This document shows positions 58,718-64,000 of a DNA stretch of 64,000 bases, in pieces. Positions within the stretch are counted from its first letter, which is position 1, and every line of letters starts with the position of its first letter. The DNA comes from Arbacia lixula (Eukaryota > Echinodermata > Echinoidea > Arbacioida > Arbaciidae), in contig OZ022576.1 in the NCBI GenBank assembly GCA_963669155.1, positions 24,944,150-25,008,149 of the forward strand. The letters run 5' to 3'. Position numbers and translations under genes: made by a program. The notes beneath the pieces were generated by a model. That model was not told the origin of the DNA. It was given only the letters and a program-made list of their open reading frames with translations, and ran no database searches.

Positions 58718-60991
58718 CCTTCTCTCTTGTCTCTTTCTGTCCCATTCCCCTCCTTCTCCCTCACATCTGCCTGTCGATCCCTCTCTCTTTCCCATCTCCT
58801 TTTCTCTTGCCCTGTCTCTATTTCTCTGTGGTTATGCTTTGTAAGATCTTTTCTTGATTTCTTGTGCATGTATGAATGTAAGAATTATCAGCCAAATGAT
58901 GTTTGTGTCCGTGTTATATGTTCAATGGAATATTTACCCTACCCCAAATTTTCAATGCTTTATCTGCAGCAACCATTGATGTGAAGAGGAACATCTTTGA
59001 TCTAGCTACCGATCCCATGGACACATACCTAGCTCTTGTTGAGGTATGAGGATTTATTCTATCATACTGTAAATGATGTAACAGTGAGTTATAAGTATGA
59101 ACTGCAAGATCACAACTTCATTTAAAGTAATTCTTGAAATGTGTAAGAATATGAAAAGTTAATTAAGTTTTTATGCCTCCTCCACGAAGTGGCCGGAGGC
59201 ATTATGTTTTCGGGTTGTCCGTCCGTCCGTCCGTCCATCCGTCATTCTCTAGTCTTTCATTTTTTTTTAATGCGCATCAATGAGTAATGGATCGTGAGGT
59301 ACAGGCCCATTTAAAAAAAAACATTTTCCATTGATTTAGATTGATTGATGCCATATAATGGTGTGTGAATTTATGTGAAGTATGGTGCTAAATTACGATT
59401 ATTATCCATCTGAGGTCATATCTGTGTTGTGTGAGTTCTGTAGAAGACAGTTCTATAATAAACATACTTGTGTACTAATACAACCGATCCCTTTCCCACA
59501 GCAACAAGGCAGTGCTGAGAGCTTGGATGTAGAGAGTGTGTGCAGAATGTATGAAGTAGGACGCCCTCGCAAGGCTGATGGTGAAGATGACGATGACGAT
59601 GAACAGGTACGGGATTACTTAGAATTTGCTCCCTTTCCATACACAGTACATACATACCTCGATGATTATGATCATGTTTTGAGATGTTTTAAATATTAAT
59701 TTTGTTTGATGGTAGTGTTGATGGTCATGGTGGTCATCAATTTCAGAAACCGATTTGCTGAAGTTACCAAAATCAGGCCATCAATATTATTTTCAAAATA
59801 AGAGGATATCTTTTGTAAATTTATTTCTTTTCTGCTAGTGATGCATACGTGTTTGGCAAGAGAGATTATAAAGATACCAAAAGAAATCTTTAGCCAGAAA
59901 ATACTATCCCACGTAAAAGATTAATGACCATTTTCTGCTCTAATTTCAAACAGTCCGAAGGTGATGACGATGATGATGGATCGGATGATGATGATGATAG
60001 CATAAACGACCTAGAATTGTTCGATGATAGCGATGATGATGGTGGTGGTGGTGGTCGACGGCGACGACGTCGGCGTCATCGCAATGGTGACATCGATGAT
60101 GGAGATGGGGGAGAGGATTACAACAATGATGGTGATCGTGATGGCAATGGTGATAATCACGACGATGATGACGATGAGGATAATACTGAGGACGATGAGG
60201 ATTTACCTGAAGTCGGATCAGACAGCTCATTTAACACACCAGAGAGCCTGCTCTACCCCTTTGGCTCAGGTAAATAGAATGAGCATTTTAACAGTCAATT
60301 TCAGTCAGTGCACAGACAATTTCATACATTTGCTGCAAAGCAACTGCAGCAATTGTTTTTGTTGTCGTCAAGCTGTTTGTAACTCTCAATGATCATTGCC
60401 TGAAATAGCCCCAAATGAATATGTCTCTAAATAACTTTTGATCCAATGATCACATATGAACCAAACGTGGGCCAAAGATGGATCACTTCATGGACATAGG
60501 CTGATGAGATCGCTCACAGGTCAAAGGCCAATAATTGCTTAAAATTCCCCGAATGTTTATTTCTCATGATGAAGTTAACATAAAGGCAGACTACGCATGA
60601 CTGAGTGCAGTTGAGTTGCTCTAGTTCTGGAAGTTATGCTGCAATAGTATGGCAAATAATGAAAGGAAAATACAAAATAAGTAGGGTCATTAAGAATATT
60701 GTTTAATCTTTGTACATTACTGACAGGCTCACAATGTTTTTTTTCAACAAAGATGATTTATTTTTTATTACTCAAGTTAAGTGAAGCTTTGATGTTGAAT
60801 CATATTAATCACATAATTTACCAAGTTTATATGGTTAACTATTTGTAAGTTCATGAATCTGTTAGAAGTTTTATTACAATACACTCTCATGAAGGAATGA
60901 AATTCTTTTGCATTTCTTTATTACAGATTTTGATGGATCTGACATGGATGACGATGACGATGATCTCCGCTACTCTCTCCGAGACTGGTGA
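36651..60991 (+). CDS. DCAF1: DDB1- and CUL4-associated factor 1 (DCAF1/VprBP), 33 coding exons, 1614 aa
   Basis: DCAF1 is a nuclear substrate receptor of the CUL4-DDB1-RBX1 ubiquitin ligase. The chain of exons was built by hand: every junction is GT-AG and the frame stays open from ATG to TGA. The domain order matches the family: a helical ARM-like half (about 1-890), a LisH motif (about 924-956), a disordered Ser/Pro linker (about 960-1085), a WD40 domain (about 1113-1453) with DDB1-binding WDxR motifs at 1327-1330 and 1363-1366, and an acidic tail (about 1480-1614). The human protein is 1507 aa; the extra length is mostly in the linker of exon 5 and the tail. The start is chosen because ATG 36651 gives an N-terminus of human-like length (..[11 protein letters not shown]..). 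Introns are short (111 to about 1220 nt) and full of repeats. Exon coordinates follow as separate entries. Confidence 0.97.
37530..37680 (+). CDS. DCAF1: DCAF1 coding exon 2 (aa 35-85)
   Basis: It contains the family signature [12 protein letters not shown]. Acceptor AACTCACAG, donor GTAAGA, ends in phase 0. Confidence 0.97.
37989..38102 (+). CDS. DCAF1: DCAF1 coding exon 3 (aa 86-123)
   Basis: It encodes ..[20 protein letters not shown].., a helical repeat block strongly conserved in DCAF1. Phase 0 at both ends, donor GTAAGT. Confidence 0.97.
38456..38632 (+). promoter_or_regulatory. Exceptionally long polypyrimidine tract before exon 4
   Basis: About 175 nt is almost entirely C/T and ends in CCCACCCAG. 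It contains an imperfect tandem duplication of about 70 bp (TTTCCCCATCCCTCTC..CATCACTCTCT, seen near 38503 and 38577). It contains the acceptor tract of the intron. Confidence 0.7.
38635..38772 (+). CDS. DCAF1: DCAF1 coding exon 4 (aa 124-169)
   Basis: It encodes ..[20 protein letters not shown].., an ARM-like helix pair conserved in the family. Phase 0, donor GTGAGA. Confidence 0.97.
39187..39951 (+). CDS. DCAF1: DCAF1 coding exon 5 (aa 170-424), large linker exon
   Basis: This is the longest exon. It starts with [15 protein letters not shown], then a Ser/Thr/Gly/Lys-rich region (about 182-355) predicted to be disordered, with a basic patch ([17 protein letters not shown]) that could act as nuclear localisation signal. 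It ends with the conserved [11 protein letters not shown] and [12 protein letters not shown]. Phase 0, donor GTGAGA. Confidence 0.95.
40425..40526 (+). CDS. DCAF1: DCAF1 coding exon 6 (aa 425-458)
   Basis: It encodes ..[19 protein letters not shown], conserved in the family. Acceptor TTCCTATAG, donor GTAAGT, phase 0. Confidence 0.96.
40765..41090 (+). repeat. Decayed tandem copies of the exon 7 5' end
   Basis: Segments at about 40765, 40862 and 41036 resemble the start of exon 7 (CCAGTACCTCTCC..CTGCTGTG..CACAAGA) and share flanking sequence such as TAAGTGAAGTG and ACATAATTTTATG. The copy at 40862 keeps CCCAG plus 12 identical exon bases. None has a donor or an open frame of use. Confidence 0.6.
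41181..41380 (+). CDS. DCAF1: DCAF1 coding exon 7 (aa 459-524)
   Basis: It encodes [20 protein letters not shown], then ..[31 protein letters not shown]... This is one of the best conserved stretches of the protein. GC content is visibly higher than in the introns. Donor GTGAGT; it leaves two bases. Confidence 0.97.
42479..42617 (+). CDS. DCAF1: DCAF1 coding exon 8 (aa 525-571)
   Basis: It encodes [20 protein letters not shown], then ..[17 protein letters not shown]. Acceptor TGTCCCCCAG, donor GTGAGC, phase 0 at the end. Confidence 0.97.
42760..42940. repeat. (ACT)n microsatellite in DCAF1 intron 8
   Basis: About 180 bp of ACT/CTA triplets with TCT, GCT and CCT variants. The Thr-rich frame across it and the Ser-rich and Val-rich frames opposite are artefacts. 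Confidence 0.95.
43188..43394 (+). CDS. DCAF1: DCAF1 coding exon 9 (aa 572-640)
   Basis: It encodes ..[20 protein letters not shown], then [15 protein letters not shown].., ending PPYK. Acceptor TTTCCTAG, donor GTAGGA, phase 0. Confidence 0.97.
43432..43592. mobile_element. Half copy of palindromic MITE family C, in DCAF1 intron 9
   Basis: It matches the right half of the elements at 11231 and 63239 (ATTAATTACTCCATATGTGG.., AAGACCATTGGCAAGAAGAT, GAAGGCTTTTTG, ending GACAGTATATTCCCTTTG). It starts only 37 bp after the exon 9 donor. The left arm is missing, so it cannot fold back. Confidence 0.8.
43885..44054 (+). CDS. DCAF1: DCAF1 coding exon 10 (aa 641-696)
   Basis: It encodes ..[20 protein letters not shown], then [13 protein letters not shown]. 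Acceptor CTCCTTTGCAG, donor GTAAGG; it leaves two bases. Confidence 0.97.
44122..44482. repeat. (TGTGAC)n hexanucleotide array in DCAF1 intron 10
   Basis: About 360 bp of TGTGAC units with TGTGAT, TGCGAC and four-base slips (GACTGACTG). It generates the Val-Thr and Ser-His frames on the - strand, which are not genes. Confidence 0.95.
44937..45056 (+). CDS. DCAF1: DCAF1 coding exon 11 (aa 697-736)
   Basis: It encodes [20 protein letters not shown].., aligned to the family block FALDVLAILT. Acceptor TTTGTTTAG, donor GTTTGT (weak), leaving two bases. Confidence 0.94.
45208..45310 (+). CDS. DCAF1: DCAF1 coding exon 12 (aa 737-771)
   Basis: It encodes [20 protein letters not shown], then [14 protein letters not shown]. 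The CVCGP block is a family hallmark. Phase 0 at the end, donor GTAAGC. Confidence 0.96.
45883..46005 (+). CDS. DCAF1: DCAF1 coding exon 13 (aa 772-812)
   Basis: It encodes ..[19 protein letters not shown]. Acceptor GTTCCTTGCAG, donor GTATGG, phase 0. Confidence 0.95.
46160..46657 (+). mobile_element. Probable LINE 3' UTR tail in DCAF1 intron 13
   Basis: The segment has a T-rich GTTTT stretch (about 46326-46395), an AT-rich body and a terminal AATAAAGAATTGAATTGAATTG pentamer tail, the style of L2/RTE-like retroposon 3' ends. No coding sequence remains. Confidence 0.45.
46733..46829 (+). repeat. Short intronic repeat H, copy 1
   Basis: 97 bp near-identical to 49012-49108. It includes TTTGTCTTTTTTCCCCAG, which has the form of a splice acceptor, then CTTATCGATC and TACAAATCTGAATGAAGCC. 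Confidence 0.85.
47227..47380 (+). CDS. DCAF1: DCAF1 coding exon 14 (aa 813-863)
   Basis: It encodes [20 protein letters not shown], then [20 protein letters not shown] and KLPIFS. Acceptor CCTCCCAG, donor GTAAGC; one base left over. Confidence 0.97.
47972..48049 (+). CDS. DCAF1: DCAF1 coding exon 15 (aa 864-889)
   Basis: It encodes [25 protein letters not shown], nearly invariant in the family. Acceptor TTTTATGCCAG, donor GTGAGT; one base left over. Confidence 0.97.
48571..48714 (+). CDS. DCAF1: DCAF1 coding exon 16 (aa 890-937), start of LisH
   Basis: It encodes [10 protein letters not shown].., [20 protein letters not shown] and IHNHLRAQ. The LisH motif (dimerisation) begins at about residue 924 and is split by the following intron. 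Donor GTATGG; one base left over. Confidence 0.97.
49012..49108 (+). repeat. Short intronic repeat H, copy 2
   Basis: 97 bp matching 46733-46829, including TTTTTTCCCCAG. It lies in the intron that divides the LisH motif, about 130 bp before the true exon 17 acceptor. Confidence 0.85.
49239..49345 (+). CDS. DCAF1: DCAF1 coding exon 17 (aa 938-973), end of LisH
   Basis: It completes the LisH motif with [20 protein letters not shown]. Acceptor TTTCCGTGTAG, donor GTAAGT, phase 0. Confidence 0.96.
49801..49875 (+). pseudogene. Decayed tandem copy of DCAF1 exon 18 5' end
   Basis: After GCCTCTGATTCCAG comes a frame-open relative of exon 18 ([20 protein letters not shown] then [10 protein letters not shown] against [20 protein letters not shown] then [10 protein letters not shown]). 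The duplication unit is about 186 bp and includes the upstream intron (ATTGACTGGGCAATATT). No consensus donor follows it, so it is probably a relic, though use as an alternative 5' exon part cannot be excluded. Confidence 0.7.
49988..50176 (+). CDS. DCAF1: DCAF1 coding exon 18 (aa 974-1036), Ser/Pro linker
   Basis: It encodes [11 protein letters not shown].. and a Ser/Thr/Pro-rich run ([20 protein letters not shown]), matching the disordered linker between LisH and WD40. Acceptor CTCACCCCAG, donor GTGAGT, phase 0. Confidence 0.92.
50821..51050 (+). CDS. DCAF1: DCAF1 coding exon 19 (aa 1037-1112)
   Basis: It encodes a basic linker, then [20 protein letters not shown] and [13 protein letters not shown], the conserved segment just before the WD40 domain. 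Donor GTGAGT; two bases left over. Confidence 0.97.
51931..52006 (+). CDS. DCAF1: DCAF1 coding exon 20 (aa 1113-1138)
   Basis: It encodes [26 protein letters not shown]. Acceptor TTTTTTTGTCGCAG, donor GTAAGT, phase 0. Confidence 0.96.
52426..52487 (+). CDS. DCAF1: DCAF1 coding exon 21 (aa 1139-1158)
   Basis: It encodes [20 protein letters not shown]. Short exon, donor GTAAGT, two bases left over. Confidence 0.93.
52505..52627 (+). repeat. Dispersed repeat I, intronic copy
   Basis: Related to 22745-22862. Shared blocks include AGTGCCAC, CTCTTT, ATCAG.TCCAC, AACAGCCCC and GCTTATCCAAGTA in the same order. It begins 17 bp after the exon 21 donor. Confidence 0.65.
53223..53301 (+). CDS. DCAF1: DCAF1 coding exon 22 (aa 1159-1185), first WD40 blade region
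   Basis: It encodes [27 protein letters not shown]. Acceptor TTTCCTCACAG, donor GTAAGC. A donor 6 nt upstream (GTAAAT) would remove two residues and also keep the frame. Confidence 0.93.
53721..53950 (+). repeat. Dispersed repeat family F, copy 4 (DCAF1 intron 22)
   Basis: It contains TTCATTATGTATGCAAATTT, GTTACTAATGGTGACCC, AAGCTTGTCTGAGCTTTGTC and TGCGTTCCACCCACTGAAAA, collinear with copies at 16938, 23833 and 25561. Confidence 0.7.
54179..54250 (+). CDS. DCAF1: DCAF1 coding exon 23 (aa 1186-1209)
   Basis: It encodes [24 protein letters not shown], a WD40 blade. Acceptor TTTCGTTGTAG, donor GTAAGA, phase 0. Confidence 0.97.
54735..54791 (+). CDS. DCAF1: DCAF1 coding exon 24 (aa 1210-1228)
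   Basis: It encodes [19 protein letters not shown]. Short exon, donor GTAAGG, phase 0. Confidence 0.96.
55508..55590 (+). CDS. DCAF1: DCAF1 coding exon 25 (aa 1229-1255)
   Basis: It encodes [29 protein letters not shown]40 blade; donor GTGAGC; two bases left over. Confidence 0.97.
56261..56345 (+). CDS. DCAF1: DCAF1 coding exon 26 (aa 1256-1284)
   Basis: It encodes [28 protein letters not shown]. Acceptor CTCTTTGCCTAG, donor GTGAGT, phase 0. Confidence 0.97.
57038..57271 (+). CDS. DCAF1: DCAF1 coding exon 27 (aa 1285-1362), first WDxR motif
   Basis: It encodes [13 protein letters not shown].., [20 protein letters not shown], then [14 protein letters not shown].. and ..[10 protein letters not shown]. 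The WDVR at 1327-1330 corresponds to the first DDB1-contact WDxR box of the family. Donor GTATCC is weak, but the frame and the match across the junction support it. Confidence 0.97.
57856..57949 (+). CDS. DCAF1: DCAF1 coding exon 28 (aa 1363-1393), second WDxR motif
   Basis: It encodes [31 protein letters not shown]. The WDIR (1363-1366) is the second DDB1-contact box; its 36-residue spacing from the first equals that in the human protein. Acceptor GAGCATAG; one base left over. Confidence 0.97.
58378..58482 (+). CDS. DCAF1: DCAF1 coding exon 29 (aa 1394-1428)
   Basis: It encodes [35 protein letters not shown], strongly conserved. Acceptor TTTGTACAG, donor GTATGT; one base left over. Confidence 0.97.
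58687..58830. repeat. CT-rich microsatellite in DCAF1 intron 29
   Basis: A pure CT core lies at about 58687-58712, followed by a degenerate pyrimidine tract. The frames on the - strand here are low-complexity artefacts. Confidence 0.9.
58970..59043 (+). CDS. DCAF1: DCAF1 coding exon 30 (aa 1429-1453)
   Basis: It encodes [25 protein letters not shown], the last WD40 blade. Acceptor CTTTATCTGCAG, donor GTATGA, phase 0. Confidence 0.97.
59170..59245. repeat. Hairpin plus CCGT run, a dispersed-repeat signature
   Basis: TATGCCTCCTCCACGAAGTG is followed by GCCGGAGGCATTATG, forming a stem, then GTTGTCC and four CCGT units. I recall this hairpin-plus-CCGT layout from marine invertebrate (including echinoderm) dispersed repeats. 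A degenerate relative of the GTCTGTCCGTCC part lies at 40720-40760. Confidence 0.55.
59502..59606 (+). CDS. DCAF1: DCAF1 coding exon 31 (aa 1454-1488)
   Basis: It encodes [35 protein letters not shown]. It ends the folded part and begins the acidic tail. Acceptor CTTTCCCACAG, donor GTACGG, phase 0. Confidence 0.96.
59954..60269 (+). CDS. DCAF1: DCAF1 coding exon 32 (aa 1489-1593), acidic tail with Gly-Arg patch
   Basis: A mostly Asp-rich low-complexity tail coded by GAT/GAC runs, with a Gly5-Arg7 insertion at residues 1518-1529 ([17 protein letters not shown]). The end ([19 protein letters not shown]) is more complex. The frame stays open with correct phase on both sides. Acceptor TTTCAAACAG, donor GTAAAT; one base left over. 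Confidence 0.93.
60927..60991 (+). CDS. DCAF1: DCAF1 last coding exon 33 (aa 1594-1614)
   Basis: It encodes [21 protein letters not shown] and then TGA at 60989-60991. Acceptor TTTATTACAG. The acidic end is typical of the family C-terminus. Confidence 0.93.
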
Positions 60992-62930
60992 CCGAACCGA
61001 AAATAAACCTCTAAATACCGTATATTTGACGTGTTAGGATCAACCCGTCAGTTTTGCAAGGTGTTTCTGTCAGAAAAATGTTCATCAATGTGCAGCCATC
61101 TCTGCTATGTAGCTCGCAGTTGTGATGCTTTCCTCAGGTATCATAGTACTGGAAAATATACAAAAGTTACATTTGCAAAAAACACAACATATGTATTAAT
61201 CAAGTTGTTTGACTCTGAAACAGCCAGACTCATAACTATGACAACATTCCAATGAGACAAGACTGGAGCAAATATTCTGGGTTGAAAATCTTTGTGATAC
61301 ACAGTTTGTGTTAAAAAAAAAGGAAGTAGAAGTCAAAGTGCCTGCTGTGTGCCAAATGATAGTATTAGGTGTGCAAGTGCACCCAACCTCAAAGTAAATG
61401 TATCTTCCACAAAGTAAAGGTCCATGCATTAAAGTTCCATTCCTATAGATAATGGTGATCTGTGTGAGAGAGACTTATGATTTCATTGATCATCAAGCCC
61501 TCACAGCTTCATTTGAAGCAACTGTATTTGTCATCCATTTGAACATGTTTGCAAGTGGACATTTCAGGATTCCATGATGAATTCAGGTGTTTAAAAAGGG
61601 CTTCTTCTCTTTGTTAATTCATGTAATTTGAGTAACAGGGTCTGTCTAGCTACAGCTATCACTTCATGTGTTTGATTGTCAAAGTAATGTTGCGTTTGTT
61701 TTCACGGTCTCTTTATATAAATTTAGTTTATATTTATTATTGTGGCCATTGTGTCTTGTAAGTGGACTTTGTTTTGTGGTGTTGATCTCTCAAAATGTTT
61801 AATTCCCAATTTATTTAAGACTGCTGGCAAGGACATATAGCATGCAGAAGTTAGGTAGCTCAATCTATTGTCAATGAGTGATGTCTTTTTAATGAATACA
61901 GTATCTCTATAAAAGTATATTGCAAACGATTATGGGGATAATCCTGAATAAGCAAAGTGCTATAGTTTGTTGACCAGAATATGAACAAATTATGTTGTCT
62001 TATTAGAGTGTTGGTGGGGATAATAACTTACAACTATCTCTACAATGTGCCAGTCTATCTGTTCATATAAGCTTCTTGGCAAGGGATTCCCCAAACTATG
62101 TGAGAGTGACCATCTCATTTATTTTTCCTAGTTATTCAGAGTAAAACTTTCTGTGCAGATACATATTTAGTACATGTATTTGCCGTCAAAATGACAGAAC
62201 ATGAAGCTTTTGGCCTTGCATGAGGCAGACTATTCCATCTGTTACTATTTAAAACCTTTTGACTTTGATATATTCTGTGTCTTGTATGTGTTACCTCAAA
62301 CATCATCTTGTGAAACCTTTTATTTTCTGCCAGACTCGTATTTGAAGGTACCTGTACAAATTGTGCATCAAGCAAGTATATTACCATTAACTGTGAATTA
62401 CAAATGTCAGTAATGATGAAAACCATGACAGCTTTTGTGTTCAAAATGGGCTATTGAATTTATCTTGAAGGGTTGTAATGTCTTTTTGGCTCACATGATT
62501 AAGTGCCTATCTTTTGTGCTGTGTATTTTATGCTATGGCTGTAATTTCTGTTTTGTCACTTTAAGTTGTATATCTACTTATCTTGTGGATAAGTAGTTGC
62601 CATGGAGATATTTTCTTGCTGTTTAGTAGTTAAAGAACAAATGCTTGTCATTCCCAATGTCCAATGATGAAGAGAAACTGAGATAAATATATTCAGAAAT
62701 AGAAGTTATTGATTAGTTTATAACATGTATAACATGTTGATTGTATGTAATTATCAAACATATGAAGCTATGCCATAGTTAGAATAGCACCTGGTTACTA
62801 TATTTCAAATTAACAAATTGGAGGGATTTAATTCTTCACTGTCCAAATCATGCGTTCAGTTTATCCCTGGTAAGTTTTTAGCTCCTTCAACTCTTTGCAA
62901 AAATAAAGGGGAAATATTTATCTTGTATTA
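60992..62930 (+). other. DCAF1: Probable DCAF1 3' UTR
   Basis: No coding frame is seen after the stop. The first AATAAA (61002-61007) is only 11 nt past the stop and unlikely to be used. The next clear AATAAA is at 62902-62907, giving a 3' UTR of about 1.9 kb. The true end cannot be fixed from sequence. Confidence 0.45.
62902..62907 (+). terminator. Candidate polyadenylation signal for DCAF1
   Basis: A canonical AATAAA in an AT-rich context, the first one well spaced from the stop codon. Confidence 0.35.
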
Positions 62931-63238
62931 AATATTTAAGAGAGCATTGCATAGGTATGTAAGATGGAGTACAAGCAAAATACTGTGTGATTGGTTGAAT
63001 CTGTGTCACATTTCATTTCTGAACACATTATCCCTAGCTTGTCTAAAAAAAAATGGGGAAAACCATATGTCTTATGTAATTTATGCAGCTGAAATCTTCA
63101 GCGCTTTAAAGATGGGACTCATGTGTTAGGCAACGTACAACATTGGTAGTTACTTGCTGCAGTGTACTTGATCTTAGAATCCAGCTTGATCAATTCATAT
63201 GCACCTACAAATTCATCATTTCCAGAGTGCTGTCATCC

Positions 63239-63610
63239 TTAAAGGGCATATACTGTAATGGGAAGGCAAAAAGCCTTCAAAATGTAATTGTTAGCAATCT
63301 TCTTGCTAATGGTCTTAAATTCATGTATTGTCTATTTTAGAAGCTTGCTGAAAGTTATTTGCCCTCAAAGGATCTACATTTGGAGTAATGAGTGATTAAA
63401 TCACAAATCCTCAAAATGTTCGGCCCGAACATTTTGAGGATTTAATCATTAATCATTAATTACTCCATATGTGGATCATTTGAGGGCAAATAACTTTCAG
63501 CAAGCTTCTAAAGTGGTCAATACATGAATTTAAGACCACTGGCAAGAAGATTGCTAACAATTACCTTTTGAAGGCTTTTTTGCCTTCCCAGTACAGTATA
63601 TGCCCTTTAA
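63239..63610. mobile_element. Palindromic MITE family C, copy 2 (complete)
   Basis: The ends are TTAAAGGGCATATACTG and its inverse, and TTAA is intact at both borders. The centre is ATGTTCGGCCCGAACAT. It is highly similar to 11231-11600 over its whole length, so the family moved fairly recently. The TTAA target duplication suggests a piggyBac-type transposase in trans. Confidence 0.88.
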
Positions 63611-64000
63611 CAGAGCCCTAAAATTAATAGTATAATATATTCTGTTGTAGCAACCTCCAGATGATGTGATTTTTATACCATATTAACCCTCTGGGTGCCA
63701 GACAAGCTGCTGCACTATGAGATGTGTGTGAAATACCTGTACAGAAATGCATCAAAGGCATGTAAAGAGTTATTTTGAAATTCTTTGTGACACACAAAAA
63801 AAATATGGAAGGAAAAAAATTAACAAAGAAAGATGACACAAAATACCTAAAAAATGATTTAAGATTGATAAACTCTTCAGTTGGTACTTGGAATACTGAA
63901 CTAGGATGGCTCATTATGTCCACTAGATCCCTGTCATTCTGGGCTTCCTGGACACGTCATGCACGCCGAGACATGACCAGGTCCCTCTTAATGATTCCAA
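63611..64000. other. Non-coding right edge, nothing recognised
   Basis: No splice-bounded frame or repeat relative was seen. The - strand frame at 63624-63923 has no recognised domain. Confidence 0.4.

Noticed and set aside
61002-61007. AATAAA just after the DCAF1 stop codon
   Set aside because: It is only 11 nt downstream of the stop; cleavage there would leave almost no 3' UTR. The signal at 62902 is more plausible, though use of either is untested.

Overview
The window looks like animal genomic DNA, most probably from an echinoderm and perhaps a sea urchin. This is an inference from several signs: short exons with GT-AG introns, AT-rich non-coding DNA full of ACATGTA-type words, many small foldback transposons, simple repeats, a GCCTCC..GGAGGC hairpin followed by a CCGT run, and one deeply conserved metazoan protein gene. 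There is no bacterial or phage content, no operon, no CRISPR array and no rRNA gene.

The one gene identified with certainty is DCAF1 (VprBP), the substrate receptor of the CUL4-DDB1 ubiquitin ligase. It lies on the + strand. I followed it exon by exon from the ATG at 36651 to the TGA at 60991. The 33 coding exons all join in frame and give 1614 residues. The protein has an N-terminal alpha-helical (ARM-like) region, a LisH motif near residues 924-956, a WD40 domain with two WDxR motifs (1327-1330 and 1363-1366) and an acidic tail. A CpG-richer segment at about 35.8-36.1 kb is the best candidate for its promoter and non-coding first exon. The 3' UTR probably runs to about 62.9 kb.

The left edge (1-1082) is the 5' part of an LTR retrotransposon on the - strand. 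It has an open Gag-like frame and, about 260 bp upstream of the Gag start, an 18-nt primer-binding site that is a perfect complement of a tRNA-Leu 3' end. From about 1.2 to 33 kb I see no certain host gene. This stretch holds four copies of a TA-flanked foldback MITE, a 506-bp palindrome and a 370-bp palindrome that both start TTAAAGGG, a 576-bp inverted-repeat element, dispersed short repeats, a long compound GT minisatellite, LINE tails and a decayed LINE reverse-transcriptase fragment. Between 33.3 and 35.5 kb there is a possible small spliced gene (not recognised), another inverted-repeat element and a second LINE remnant. From about 62.9 kb to the right edge there is only a further copy of the 370-bp palindrome.

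The same repeats recur inside DCAF1 introns. Two DCAF1 exons (7 and 18) have decayed tandem copies of their 5' ends in the intron just upstream, which is the most interesting gene-level structure here. I found no convincing new multi-gene system.
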